This document shows positions 24,601 through 35,604 of a DNA stretch of 64,000 nt, piece by piece. Source of the stretch: Arthrobotrys musiformis (lineage: Eukaryota; Ascomycota; Orbiliomycetes; Orbiliales; Orbiliaceae). Each line of letters opens with the position of its first letter. Within the stretch, counting starts at the first letter, position 1. The translations under genes and the position numbers were made by a program. The notes beneath the pieces were generated by a model. It did not search any database. It was not told the origin of the DNA and saw only the letters and a program-made list of their open reading frames with translations. The stretch spans positions 1,488,001 to 1,552,000 of the forward strand of contig JAVHJL010000004.1 of assembly GCA_036971715.1 (NCBI GenBank). Reading direction: 5' to 3'.

Positions 24601-24899
24601 TATCCAAAGGGGCAGACATATATACCGTAGCCGCACCACACGAAAGGATACTGGGAATGGTTGAGCTGCCCACCCGAAAGCCACCAGCACTCGAATATGC
24701 CATTCTAGAAGGAAATATTGACGCAGTATCCCTAATTCTACAAGCTGAGCATGACTGCCAATCTATCGCCTTAGGATTCGCCCAAAAGCATCAGAAGTCT
24801 GCCATAGCAACGTACATTGAAGCCTGGAAACCGGGATCACACAAAAATACAACGGGAGCGGACATCGAATTAGGTACTTTCTACAGACCTGAAATCTAA
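21606..24899 (+). CDS. Clr5-domain ankyrin-repeat protein
   Basis: Exons 21606-21784 and 21860-24899 (donor GTAAGT, acceptor CTGTAG, phase 2) give 1,072 residues. The splice joins the two halves of a Clr5 domain (about residues 27-80): HKEEIKFLYCVKGIPLDKLV, then GLTGT, then RCQYRDRLAAWGFRKRLKK. Clr5 domains are named after a fission-yeast heterochromatin factor and resemble short DNA-binding folds. A long middle region has no recognised domain. Degenerate ankyrin repeats fill the C-terminal half (LRALLEGGLDINLELD, LLDLLIKAGVDINVPL, LMEHLLNLGVDPL, LKALVARGCDIEYP, LFFLLSKGADIYT). Such fusions are numerous in filamentous ascomycetes and mostly uncharacterised; a chromatin or regulatory role is inference. 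Confidence 0.85.
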
Positions 24900-25791
24900 T
24901 TGGCCCCATACACAGGCGCCTCAATTTGATGATTGGTCCGATAGTGATTATGCCCTGGGGTAATGGGGTGGTTACAATTTCGGCTTCGACATACATCGAA
25001 GCCCGTGTCCCAGCCTCGGCTCTACAAAAGCGCCTCGGATGAAACTCAATCTTCGATTATGTCATTTCTCCTCCATTGGTCCGAGATTTAAGAGAGATAT
25101 AACCTTAATACCCTCCGCTTTGGACCCCAAATTCCTCGCCTCCGCCGCAACTTCTCCGAGTCGACCTCCTTCCAAAGCGTGTTATTTTCAAAACAGGAAA
25201 TTCGGCCGAAGATAGAAAGTTATCCGACCACTCAGAGCGTTGTATTCGTTAGCTTTAATTTTAAGATTGCCTTATTCGGAAATCATGTTTTATTTTAGCT
25301 TTTAAGTTGTTGAAGCACTGCCCGATCGATTCGATTAGCTTTCAAAGCCTGACTTTATTCCTATCTTGCCCGAGTCATCTTGTCCGTAATTTATGCTTCT
25401 ATTGATGTTTGAAGTTTCAAGGATTTTTTGTTGAAGTTCCGCCTCAAAAGGCTTTATCTCTACGAGTAATTCTGCAATACATACTTGCACGAGACGATAT
25501 TCAACTATGCCATGTAATCCACAAGGGCCTGCATTCATTCGATTAAAAATATGCTATATAACTTTTGTCTAGTTCCGTATATAGAATGACGCTCTATGCT
25601 GGACGCTAGCTTTTCACCTCCCATGACCACCCTATATCTTACAAAGTTTAAAAATAAAAATAGATAGAAATAGGCTCTCTAGTCAGTCCCTTCTACACCT
25701 CATCGGCCCAAATTTTATCATCAAGAGCAAACGGGTCGTCAATATTCCTGCAAGCCCCGGGGTTCCCGGCCGAATCACGTTGTAATGATCT
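24900..25791. other. Convergent 3' intergenic region, no gene seen
   Basis: Lies between the 3' ends of the Clr5-ankyrin gene (plus) and Dbp3 (minus). Only short open frames; nothing recognised. Confidence 0.6.
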
Positions 25792-27912
25792 CTAGTCGTC
25801 GAATTTAATCTTTGTAGCGGCCTTGGCGTCGCTGGTGTCTTTGTAGAAGGCACCATAGCTAGAATGCTCCTTCTTCTTGACTGTAGTTCCGAACTTCATT
25901 AATTCATCGGGGACTGGTTGTTTTGCAGCCTTCAGGACGTTGATCAAGCTATATTAAAGCAAAAATTAGTATCCTAGCTATCGGTTTATCGAATATCAAT
26001 CTTGAACATACCTTCCACTGTGAGCCTTATCATGATCGGTAAAGAATGTAACAGCCTTACCCAACTCCCCAGCTCTACCTGTTCGGCCAATTCGGTGCAC
26101 GTAGTCCTCGATTGTCAACGGGAAGGTCACGTTGATGACCAACTTGACGTTTGGAATATCCAAGCCTCTAGCTGCAACATCTGTAGCAACAAGAACAGGT
26201 GTTCTACCTGCCTTGAACTCTGCCAAGGTGCTTGTTCTAGTTGCTTGGTTCAAATCGCCATGAATACCACCGACCTTGATGCCCTTAGCTCGAAGGAAGT
26301 TTTCAAGTCTTGCAGCTTCCTTCTTATATAATGCAAAAACAAGGATTCTGTCGTTCTTGGCACTGGGAGAAGAGCGTTGGTGGGCATGAATGATATTGAG
26401 AAGACGTGGCTCCTTGACTCTCCCGTCTGCAAGAACTTCCACGGACTGTGAGATCCTGGTGTTTGCACGGAGGTCGCCATCGTCTGGACTATTGATACCA
26501 ATTCTGACAGGCTTGGTCATGAATGTCGACGCTAGCTGTCTAACACTCTGCGGCCAGGTGGCAGTAAACATGAGAGTCTGACGTTTTGGTGTAGCTGGCG
26601 TAGCGCCAAGGATAGTCTTGATAGCATCCTCGAAACCCTTATCAAGCATTCTGTCGGCTTCGTCAAGAACGACGTATCCGGCCTGTGAGATTTTGGCAGC
26701 TCCTTCCTCCAAAAAGTCATTGAGACGACCGGGTGTCGCAACAATGACAAGAGCCTTCGCCAAAGACTCTCTCTGAGGATCCTTGGGCACACCACCGTAG
26801 ATACATGTGGCGGCATCCTTCAATCCGGCGGCAATAGTAAGTTTCTCAACTTGCTCGAAAATCTGCATGGCCAACTCTCTCGTCGGCGACACAATGACAA
26901 CTCTAGCTCCAGACTTCTTGGGGTTCCTGTCAGACTTTGGCAACTTGCAGAGGTACTGTACCGCTGGGTAAGCGAAAGCCATCGTCTTTCCGGACCCAGT
27001 TTCTGCAACACCGATAAGATCCTTTCCAGCTAGGAGATAGCTCCACGATGCAGCCTGGATTGGTGTTGGCGTTTTATAGGCTGAGAAAGGAGCAAGGTGG
27101 GATTTATCGACGGCAGGGAGATCAGAGAAGTTAAGAATCAAGTCGCAGGACTCGCTATCAGGCTTCGCTGGGTCTGTGATCTTGATTGAGTGTGTCTTCA
27201 TGTAAGAGCTGACCGCGGCGCTATCAGCTGGGGCAGGCGATTCGGTTCCGTTGGCGGTCGTTGGTGCTGTGCTTCCATTGGATTTGGGAGTGGCCTTCGA
27301 TTTCGCATCTTCACTATCCGACGAATTCGAATCCGAGTCCACATCCATCTTATCCTCAGCAGCTGGCTCCGCAACGGTGCTGTCGGCGTCTTCCATGACC
27401 ACATCCTTAGATTCCTCTGCCTTAGCCTTTTCCGCCTTCTTCGCCTCCTTTCTAGCTTTCTTCTTCTTTTCCTTCCTATCTTCAGCCGATTGTTCCTTTT
27501 CCTCGAGCTTCGCGGCCTTCTTTTTCTTCTTCTTGTCTTCCTTAGTTTCAGTGGAAGCAGGCTCGCCACCCTCAACCTCGGCCTTATCCCCAGAATCCTT
27601 CTCCTTCTCCTCCTTCTTTCGCTTCTTCAACTCGGCCTTTCTCGCGGCCTTATCGCTCTTACTCTCACCCTCAGGCTTCTGCTTAAGCTCATCAAGAGTC
27701 ATCTTGGTGAAATCCGGCTGCTCGGCCGAAGCCTCCGCGCTGTCGCCATTGGTAGTAACCTCAGACTTCACCTTCTTACTCTCGCTCTTCTTCTCCTTCT
27801 TCTCCTTCTTGCGCTGCTTTCGCTCGGCCTCGTCCTTCGAGATCTCAACTTGAGACACGGACGTTGGCTCGTCCGCAACTTCGGCTTCGGATGCCTTTCT
27901 CTTTTTGCCCAT
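25792..27912 (-). CDS. DBP3: ATP-dependent RNA helicase Dbp3
   Basis: Exons 26012-27912 and 25792-25948 (donor GTATGT, acceptor ATATAG, phase 2) give 685 residues. DEAD-box motifs appear in order: TPTPIQ (Q motif, about 281-286), ETGSGKT (Walker A, about 304-310), SPTRELA, DEADRMLD, TATWP in place of SAT, ATDVAARGLD and HRIGRTGRAG. The short last exon (INVLKAAKQPVPDELMKFGT ... KKKEHSSYG) is the Dbp3 signature tail. Dbp3 is a nucleolar helicase acting in 35S pre-rRNA processing for the large subunit. The N-terminal 235 residues form a Lys/Glu-rich, nucleolar-type extension with acidic patches; together they make the protein longer than yeast Dbp3 (about 520 residues). Confidence 0.93.
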
Positions 27913-28990
27913 TGTGACGGTGGTTCTTTTATGGAGGGGTAACTTTGGTGGGTACGGTTGGTAATGGTTGTGGATAGCGAAGGTTTTATCGAGTAGTGGA
28001 GAGGAAGAAATTTTTTTGTATGGGCGAGGAAGGCGTTTTCTTTTGCGACAGCAGAAAAAAAAAAGTTCTTGGCGCGCATATGGGACCTGTCTCGCTGACA
28101 GGGATCCTCGCCTACGGAATCGACGCTTAGCTTACAGCATACTGGAGTTAATTCAGACATTGAACTACGGTCACTCAAGATGATAATAAGATCATAAAAT
28201 AGTCCATTTTTGATTGCTGGCTGTCATTGTATCGTATCGTAGACTTTTCTATAGTTACATACATTATCATAGTAATCGTGCCCCTTGTACTTCTTGCAAA
28301 TGAGCTCACCCGTCCCAGACAATCGAGAATCAATCGACGATAACAACGAGACAATCGAAAGTTGAAAACGGGTTCTACATAAACAAACAAAGGGGAACAA
28401 ATCATAAGGTGGGGAGTATGGGGAAAAAAAGAAAAGAAAGAAAGGAATAAGGAAAAATCGCAGGTATGGGAAATCGGAGGAAAGTAGGACTGCCTCGCAT
28501 AGATGGATGTGAGAAAAACGCCACAAAACGCCGCCGTGTGCAATGCCTGTATCAGAAACGAGAACGTGGACGAGGAAACAAGGTATTATCAAAATGGGAC
28601 GTGATGCAACCGCTAGGAAAGAAGAAAGACAATGTATGCCTAGTGGCGTTTGAGAGGGAGAGTGCTCTTGGATGCATTGGACATGTTTGATTGGGGAGGG
28701 TACGGAGAATATAAAGGAGTATGGAGACGTCTAGCGGGCCTATGAACCGTTGTGCCTTTGTATAGAGTAGTTTGGAGAGAGTTAACATTGCCACGTGCGA
28801 CAGACCTATTTGGGGAACTGTAAGTTCCAATGTTCGGATGTGAAGGACGATACGGAACAGGTGGTGGGCCCATAAGCGATGGAGGGGCCATAGAAGCAGC
28901 AGTTATTTGTTGTGAAACAGGCGGTGAAAACTTTGGGGGTTGATAGACTGGGGCCGCGTTTTTGGGTTTGACTGTAGCAGGATCTTTTTC
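27913..28990. other. Intergenic region upstream of DBP3 and downstream of the CstF-64 gene
   Basis: Carries the DBP3 promoter and probably the 3' UTR of the CstF-64 gene. A-rich runs occur near 28056 and 28426-28450. Short open frames only; no gene seen. Confidence 0.6.
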
Positions 28991-29939
28991 CTAAATACTT
29001 CCTGCCATAATCTGTTGTCTCAGCTGGATGATGGCAGCTTGTTGATCTGGTGGAAGCATAGCGATTTGATCCGGTGTGAGAGACATGACCTGTTGCACAA
29101 GCGCTGCCTTGTTGGGGTCCATTGCTGGCTGCGCTAGCTGAGGTGGAGGAGGTGGTTGGTATTGCTGCTGGGGCGGGGGGGCCGAAGCGGTGGCAGCACC
29201 GGAGCTCTCTATGACCTGGCTGAGAATAGATGGATCCACCAGATTCATCAACAGCAAAGCCTGAAAGATGGCATAGCAGAGCTGTGGTGCTTTCCGAAGG
29301 AGTTCTATACACTTTGCGGGGTCAGAAAGAGCAAGTTGCTTCATCTGAGAGATAACGTCGAGCAGCTGAGCAGGTGGGAGGGTCTCGAGAGTCTTGGATA
29401 TCATATCGGGGGCTTCGAGATTGGGTGGGACTTCGACGCCGGGCGGTAGCTGAGGGAGGAGGGAGGCTCCGGACGAGGATCCAGCATTGGCAGCGGAGCC
29501 ACCAGCGACATTACCACGAGTGTTTCCGGCAGCTGGAGGCTCGTAACCATCCTGTGCATCTTTGTCGCCCTCGTGCGAAAAGTCTACACGTAGCTTGCGA
29601 CCCATGATCTCGAAGTTATCAAGGTTGCGAACAGCGGAAGCGGCAATTTCGGCGTCGGCATATTCGGCGAAACCGAACCCTTTCGGTTTTCCGGTATCGC
29701 GATCGTAGACGAGTCGGAAGGATAGAACTTGTCCGACTTTGGAGAAAATATCGACGATCTGTTCTTCGCTGAGGCCTATGGGAGAATTGCGATCACGCGA
29801 CACAATGGCGCGTTGAAGCGGTTAGCTGACTGCCAGCAACGTCTTTTTTCGCGACTAGGGTCTACAACTACAAGTAGCACTCACCATATGGAATGTTGCC
29901 AATAAAGGCGATTCGAGAAGGGACTTTCTCGTCAGGCAT
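28991..29939 (-). CDS. Cleavage stimulation factor CstF-64 / Rna15
   Basis: Exons 29885-29939 and 28991-29775 (109-nt intron; donor GTGAGT, branch GCTAAC, acceptor CCATAG, phase 1) give 279 residues. An N-terminal RRM (about 8-85) has RNP2 IAFIGNIPY and RNP1 KGFGFAEY. A hinge follows (about 125-195; PPAQLLDVISQMKQLALSDP, LCYAIFQALLLMN), known to bind CstF-77/Rna14. A Gln/Pro-rich linker leads to the conserved C-terminal three-helix domain (NKAALVQQVMSLTPDQIAML ... AIIQLRQQI), which contacts Pcf11. The protein binds the downstream element of pre-mRNA in the 3'-end cleavage and polyadenylation complex. The intron interrupts the first RRM strand. Confidence 0.93.
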
Positions 29940-30443
29940 TTTGAGGAGAGTATAGCAGATTTGAAACGAGCTGGGAGGATGTGATGGTTTGTAGAAGATC
30001 ACAATTGGTCTTGGAGGTGAAAGTTCGATGGTTTGATGGAGATGAAAGTTCGATGGAGGTGAGATGAGGTTGATGTCGAGGTGATGGAGGAAGGAAAGAA
30101 ATGTCGGGAAGCGGCTTCAACGCCGAGACCTTTTGTGCGACATCAAAAAATATCAAACATGCACAACACATGCTTCCCATTGATGTTCCACACCAAAGTG
30201 CCCCCGATGGTTCATCGGATATACTCGTCTATGCCTCTACGGAGGAAATATAGTTAGGGGTATATATATAATGTAGACATTTAGGTTAAATCGGTCTGGT
30301 TAGATTGAGGGACAATAATCTGATATCTGTGACTCCTTCCTAAAATACAGATCCCCTGGGGGAGCTTCTAACAATTGGCAGTACAAAAACGCTACTTGGC
30401 CCAATATCCGGAACCAACGACCCAATATCCTTCGAGTCAGCGC
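29940..30443. other. Intergenic region with imperfect leader repeats
   Basis: Upstream region of the CstF-64 gene and 3' side of ATG7. Around 30015-30090 the sequence repeats GATGAAAGTTCGATGG-like units, probably in the CstF-64 5' leader. No gene seen. Confidence 0.55.
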
Positions 30444-32776
30444 TTAGAGCATCTCTCCCTCACCGTCTCCATCGTCCTCCTCACTCCAATCTAGTTGATC
30501 GTCAAGTGCTGCGGCAGCCCTCTGGACCTCTGCAAGTCCACTTACTTCCTCGATGAATCCGGGTTCATTCATTGCCCTCTTGACAAAATCCCAACCGCCA
30601 TCATCGAACGCACTGAGCATCTTACTCGAGCATGCACTGCAGTGAATATATCCGGGTGCATGGATGAGCTTGTTCTGGAAATTGAACAAGAAGCCTCTAA
30701 TCTGGTGGGGGACTGTTCCGAGTGGGTGAGACCCACGGTCCTCGTCGGCGCTGGCTGGCGCCGGGGCGGAGGCTCTAGATTTCTAGTCAGCATCTACAAC
30801 CTGAACAGGCGGCTGTCATTCATAACTCACTCTTGAGGATGTTGGAGAACTGAAACAAAAAGTTCAACAAGCAGAGCAGAGGCTATAGCAGCGATTCCTG
30901 GCCTCGTCACAGTACACATCTGATCTAGCGTTTGATCTTTGATGGACTACATGAAACCCACAAATTAGTATTGTTTGAACACAAATACATTGTCTAGGTA
31001 GCAAAAACTTACATCTGCCGGGGCAACAACGTCGTTACAGAAGTAACATCCAAGTTCAGATACTGGCTCTGAAACTTGTTGCTTCTTGTCATCCGATGTG
31101 TCGCCCTCGTCCTCAGTCTCAAGTTCAGGGCGAACACCATGTCTCATGACGACAAAGGTATCAAACCCAAGAGCCGCGTTGAGGACTATTTTCCCGTAAA
31201 ACTTCCCTAGCAGAGTCGGTAACCATCGGCTCTCTCTTGTGTCCATGAGCAAGAAAATAGCGTCGTGTTCTTGAACTAGTGAGACTATTTTATCATAGTC
31301 TGCTTTCATTTGTTCACCATGGGCCTGGTCACGGATGGGATGACCAGCCATGGGGACCGTCATCTTGAAACCTTGAGCATCCACGTTCGGATAGATCTCT
31401 TTTAGAGCCTCTGCCGCTTTAATGGCTTTGGGATGACCACCATTCAAACAATCTTCAAACTTAAAGAGCGGTTGTCGCACAGGGTTCGAGTAAGAAACTG
31501 TAGCGTTGTCGACAAGGGTGATCTTGTGAACTCCCCAACCGAGTAGGATGCGCGAAACATAGGCTCCGAGTGTCCCGGCCCCGAGTAGGAGGCATTTAGT
31601 TGCCTTAATCTTGTCGAGATCCAAGTTAGGCGCAAGTCTCCACTTCATCAAGCGGTTATTGAGGTCAACAGCCGAATCAGCAAGCCGGGTCGGGTCCATT
31701 ATCTGAGAAAGGTCCGCTACTCTAGGTGCTAGCTTTTTTTCTCGGTTTCTTTCCCATCCTGTTATCTTTGGGAGAGGAGCGTCCTTTATGGAGAGTTGTG
31801 AAAGGTCTGGGGGGCTATCGTCCCTCATGGTCCAGATAACGCTTCTCGGCTGGTGCCGTAGAGCATGAACATCCCTGTAGCCAATAATATTCACTTCCCG
31901 GAGCTTCCATCGCTTCCTAATCAGACAAAGGAGGTTCCGCAAAGGCCATCCAGGGTGCTCGTCAAAGTTGCTCGGATCAGCGAACGCGACAAAAGTATTT
32001 TTCTGTTTGTCTTCAACATCATTAAAGAACCCTCTTTCGTACTCCCCCAACGGAGCGAGCTTCCAAACAGTATCATCTTCGTCTATATCAGATTTCACCC
32101 TCTTAACCAAAAAGAAACCGCGCTGTCGGCTATCGATGCCATATCGCCATGTCGTAACAACATCGCACAGCATCGATGTTTCCTCGGCGCTAAACTGCCT
32201 CCGTTCACCGACGACAGACCAGGGTGGGTTCGAATGAAGGGCCGGGAATCCACACCAGTATTGGAAATGGTACTTCTTTAGGTTGGCAAAGGAAAGGATT
32301 GTGAACGACGAGAGCAGAGAGGGGATCGAATAGATGGATCCATCGTGGATTGCTTCCCAAATCTACCAAAAATTAGCCATAGCTAAACCCTAAGAAGGAC
32401 GAAAGTATATATACCGTTCGACCAGACTTCTGAATGATTTCGGCATAATTGGTCTTCTTAAATTCCTCGACAGTGTTGAAATTTCGGATTATTCCTTCCG
32501 CTCGAAATTGCCCCACTGCTGGTCTAAGCCGAAATTATGATAAGCTTGGTTCCTTTTACTCCCGATGACTCAACGACCAACTTACTCATCCGCAGTTAAG
32601 GCCGTACCGCCGATTTGCATGCGACACGAATTCCCGGGTGCATCATTCGGCTGGATTTCGTATATACCTAGAACTCGACGAGCGGACGAGTCTAGCTTAT
32701 CATGGTTGATTTTGTGGTATGCGAGGGAGGAAAAGAACGCCACGTCGATGTCCGACGCAAAGGGTGCGAACTGCAT
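30444..32776 (-). CDS. ATG7: Autophagy E1-like enzyme Atg7
   Basis: Exons 32586-32776, 32415-32523, 31013-32362, 30831-30946 and 30444-30774 give 698 residues; introns of 62, 52, 66 and 56 nt are all in phase. The N-terminal domain begins MQFAPFASDIDVAFFSSLA, the family start, so 32776 is preferred over an in-frame ATG at 32836. The adenylation domain has the ATP-binding LLLGAGTLGAYVSR (about residues 358-371), the NPVRQPLF and GHPKA motifs, and paired Cys motifs CYFC and CSAC. The catalytic Cys lies in DQMCTVTRPGI (about residue 561) and would form thioesters with Atg8 and Atg12. The acidic C-tail (WSEEDDGDGEGEML) is the usual place for Atg3/Atg10 recruitment. Exon boundaries match the conserved sequence with no gap. 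Confidence 0.95.
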
Positions 32777-33860
32777 CGCGGGCGGTTCGGGGCTCTGGAG
32801 CTTGGTAGATCTATTGAGGGTTTGATGTGCTTGCAAGCACTCGGGTTTCTTCGTCGAAAATGCGATTTAACTTCAGGTATCGATCGAAGCTACCTAGTTG
32901 GTGAATGGCGGGGTTAAGCGAGACGGTTATAGTTATTGGTGGACGAGGCAGTTCGATAATGCAAGGGACCGGGTGAGAGGGATCTCAGTTGGGTTTGTTT
33001 CTTGAAGTTCGAGAGATATCGCTCGAAATCTCGGTTTTGAGGCAGGAATGACAAATGTCGAGTTTCCAGCTATGACGGTGCATGCTCGTGGAATTTATTT
33101 GAAAGGCGCCATGCGATCATTTGCCTTGGCTTGTCATACCCCTTCGGTCACCTGCCCCGCCATACTCCACCACATCGGCACTGATAGCGGCGCAACGCAC
33201 AAAATACAACGTATGGTCCTACTCCAAGCAGTTATTAGGTTTATCTTCTGCAGACTAGTACTTCGGAGCATGGCCATGAGATCCGAGCATTTAGCTATTT
33301 CATAATTTGTAATTTAGACGACGGGGAAGCCAGAGCTTTGAGCTCCCGAGAAAAACAGTATGCTGTCAAGGATATTAATATAGGGGACGGGGTGATGGCA
33401 GATGGACCCAACGATTAGAAGTGAAATAATCTCTATATCATGAGATCTACCATTCTATAATATAATACCAATCTTCGGCCAGCTCTGGCATACGAGACAA
33501 ACACCAGTACAGTGCAGTGTGGATGCAGAAATTGCCTTGGTAATATATAGAATCGTCAACGCCTAGGATAGAAGTCTTATAATATATCGAGCCAGTCTAA
33601 AAAGAATAATTGTGAGCATATATAGTCGGTTGAAAGTACTCAATTTATACTCATCGGCGTGTTTACAGCCAGAATTTGTCTCGTATACATACCAGAGCCG
33701 GCCGAAGAATATTCAAATCGGAAACGCATTAGCCGAAGATTATACACGAGGCCATAGATCGAACATTCTTTAAAGCTTTATCCAGATATACAGATAGCAT
33801 AATATTATTGAAAATCTCCCCTCACCCCCCGCGACCTCCTCTCTATTTTCCCCAATACTA
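32777..33860. other. Intergenic region containing a MITE-like element
   Basis: ATG7 promoter side, then AT-rich sequence. Apart from the inverted-repeat element at 33473-33707, no gene or other structure seen. Confidence 0.6.
33473..33707. mobile_element. MITE-like inverted-repeat element (about 235 bp)
   Basis: The left end reads CTTCGGCCAGCTCTGG followed by CATACGAGACAAA. The right end is its inverted copy with one mismatch in the first 16 bases and a 4-nt insertion before TATACGAGAC. The trinucleotide AAT flanks both sides, compatible with a short target duplication. The internal sequence is AT-rich and non-coding. A further single end lies at 35570-35594 and related GTCTCGTA ends near 51.1 kb. 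No transposase is seen, so any mobility would be non-autonomous. Confidence 0.55.
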
Positions 33861-35087
33861 CTATTTCATATCCAATATGCGCATAACCGCCTGTGTCACA
33901 ACAGAATCACCCATAATAGGATCGTGAAGCCCATACTTCAAAATCTCCTCCCGAATAACCCCATTCCCCGTTTTCCACTCAACAACCGTCCCCGCCTCCC
34001 CCAAATCTTTTTGAAGGACCTCCTTCTCAAATCTTAGGTCCTCAAAAAGAATACCTCCAGGGATAGTAGCATTCACCACACGGTGGAATAAAGTCAGCGT
34101 ATGCGTCCACGGAACATCGTAGTCATCTTGAGCGTGGATAAAGGTGAGCCGGTACTTTCTTCCCGCGGCCTCGTTTATCCGTACGAATTCCGCAATACGG
34201 TCGCCCGTTAGCCATTTATCCCGGATAAATGTGCTAAGATACCGAACAAATGTTGGAAATCTCGGAGGTGGGATAGGCTCGTACATAGAAGTTACAAAGG
34301 GGGAGCTGAACGGGCCTAACATAGGTATCGTACCAGTGATCCGATAAGTAGCCACCAACGTCGGAACGTCCACAAAAGGAGCGACGAAAATTACTCCTGC
34401 AAAATTTGTAGATGGCGACTCGAGCACGAAGTGGTTTATAACAGCAGAAGTTACAGCTGTTCCCAGGGAATGGCTAAATATGAGAATCCGTTCGTGAGGG
34501 ATACCGGCGACTTTTATGGCCCAATTAACGGCCGCAATACCATCTTGCAGAACGCCCCGCTCCGATGGCGAGCCCGTGCTGTACCCGAACCCACGGTAGT
34601 CGAATGCCAAAACGTGGATTTTGTCAGGTCTTCCGGCAGATAAAACGCGATAATTTGGAACCCTATAGCCAGACCCTACTGTTCCAGTAGCCCCATGCAT
34701 GTGTATGACCAATATTGCATCTGGGTCTTCGCGAAGCAGTTTGAATGCCAGTCGCGATGTGACATCTTGGGCAAATCCAACTGGTTCTTTAAGTAACCTC
34801 TCTTCATGTTTTCGGTATAATTCAGGTGGTAAAATATGCCATGCATAGAGAGACTCGCCATCCGAGGATTCGATCGAAAACGGTGTGACTTGGTTGTGTA
34901 GGAAACCAAATGCCTCTGGAACATTTAGGTCTTTAAACCATGTTGTTTGGATTGCGTGTAGGTAGACCGCATGTCCTTGGAAAAACGAATGGTTTGTTAT
35001 GAGTCCGAGGAGGCAAGCGTAGATACCGACAAATGTTGCAGCAGATATTGAACCATACTTCAAGGATGTTCTGAGAATACTCTCCAT
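33861..35087 (-). CDS. ABHD12-like alpha/beta hydrolase, membrane-anchored
   Basis: Single exon of 408 residues from the first ATG (35087, MESILRTSLKYG). A hydrophobic segment near residues 12-31 (ISAATFVGIYACLLGLI) suggests an N-terminal membrane anchor. The hydrolase fold shows the oxyanion HGATGTVGSGYRVPNY, DYRGFGYSTGSPSE, the nucleophile elbow FSHSLGTA (Ser about 207), an acid in HAQDDYDVPW and a C-terminal His in KYGLHDPIM. This pattern matches the ABHD12 / monoacylglycerol- or lysophospholipid-lipase type. The exact substrate cannot be read from sequence. Confidence 0.85.
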   Translation of the reverse strand: MESILRTSLKYGSISAATFVGIYACLLGLITNHSFFQGHAVYLHAIQTTWFKDLNVPEAFGFLHNQVTPFSIESSDGESLYAWHILPPELYRKHEERLLKEPVGFAQDVTSRLAFKLLREDPDAILVIHMHGATGTVGSGYRVPNYRVLSAGRPDKIHVLAFDYRGFGYSTGSPSERGVLQDGIAAVNWAIKVAGIPHERILIFSHSLGTAVTSAVINHFVLESPSTNFAGVIFVAPFVDVPTLVATYRITGTIPMLGPFSSPFVTSMYEPIPPPRFPTFVRYLSTFIRDKWLTGDRIAEFVRINEAAGRKYRLTFIHAQDDYDVPWTHTLTLFHRVVNATIPGGILFEDLRFEKEVLQKDLGEAGTVVEWKTGNGVIREEILKYGLHDPIMGDSVVTQAVMRILDMK

Positions 35088-35604
35088 GTCTTCAATAGGA
35101 ATTGATATTTCGGTCAAGAAAAGGAGTCCTTTGAGTTGTAGGAGCCGTAAAGCGATCTCGAGGCCTGTTCAAGTTCCAGTTCGCTAACTATAGCATACGC
35201 CAGGCGCCAAGGCTAGCTAATAGTGTATATATAGATCGATATCTAGACCGAAGTTCGTATCCTTCTATAGATCTACTTCAACGATGGAGTCGAAAGCCAA
35301 CTCAAAGAAGAGCCTCGCATGATGATCACGCAAAATATTTCCCAAGTTAAACACCCGAGGTCGCAAAGACGGGTGCCGCGGACGTCCCTGCACCCGAATG
35401 ATATACCCAACTACCGCTGCCCCACATCCAGACATAAGCGCTCGTAAAGCCCAACATCCAGACCCACCTGTGGTATTTTTCTTTAGAGCAACACGACATG
35501 AGTATTCTCGATTCGAGGCTATGGCGCTAGCAATGTGACCACAAAATGCGTATTGAAACTCAAGCATAGCTTCGGCCAGCTCTGGTATACGAGATAATGT
35601 AAAC
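35088..35604. other. Intergenic region with a solo MITE end
   Basis: Positions 35570-35594 carry a single copy of the MITE-like end (CTTCGGCCAGCTCTGG then TATACGAGA). A 100-codon minus-strand frame (35265-35567) lies beside it; it has an ATG but no recognisable domain and is left uncalled. Confidence 0.5.

Noticed and set aside
27190..27942. 250-codon plus-strand open frame with Leu/Phe-rich sequence
   Set aside because: It is the reverse strand of the Lys/Glu-rich N-terminal extension of Dbp3; codon bias alone keeps it open.
35265..35567. 100-codon minus-strand frame between two hydrolase genes
   Set aside because: Has an ATG but no recognisable domain and ends beside a repeat copy; too weak to call.
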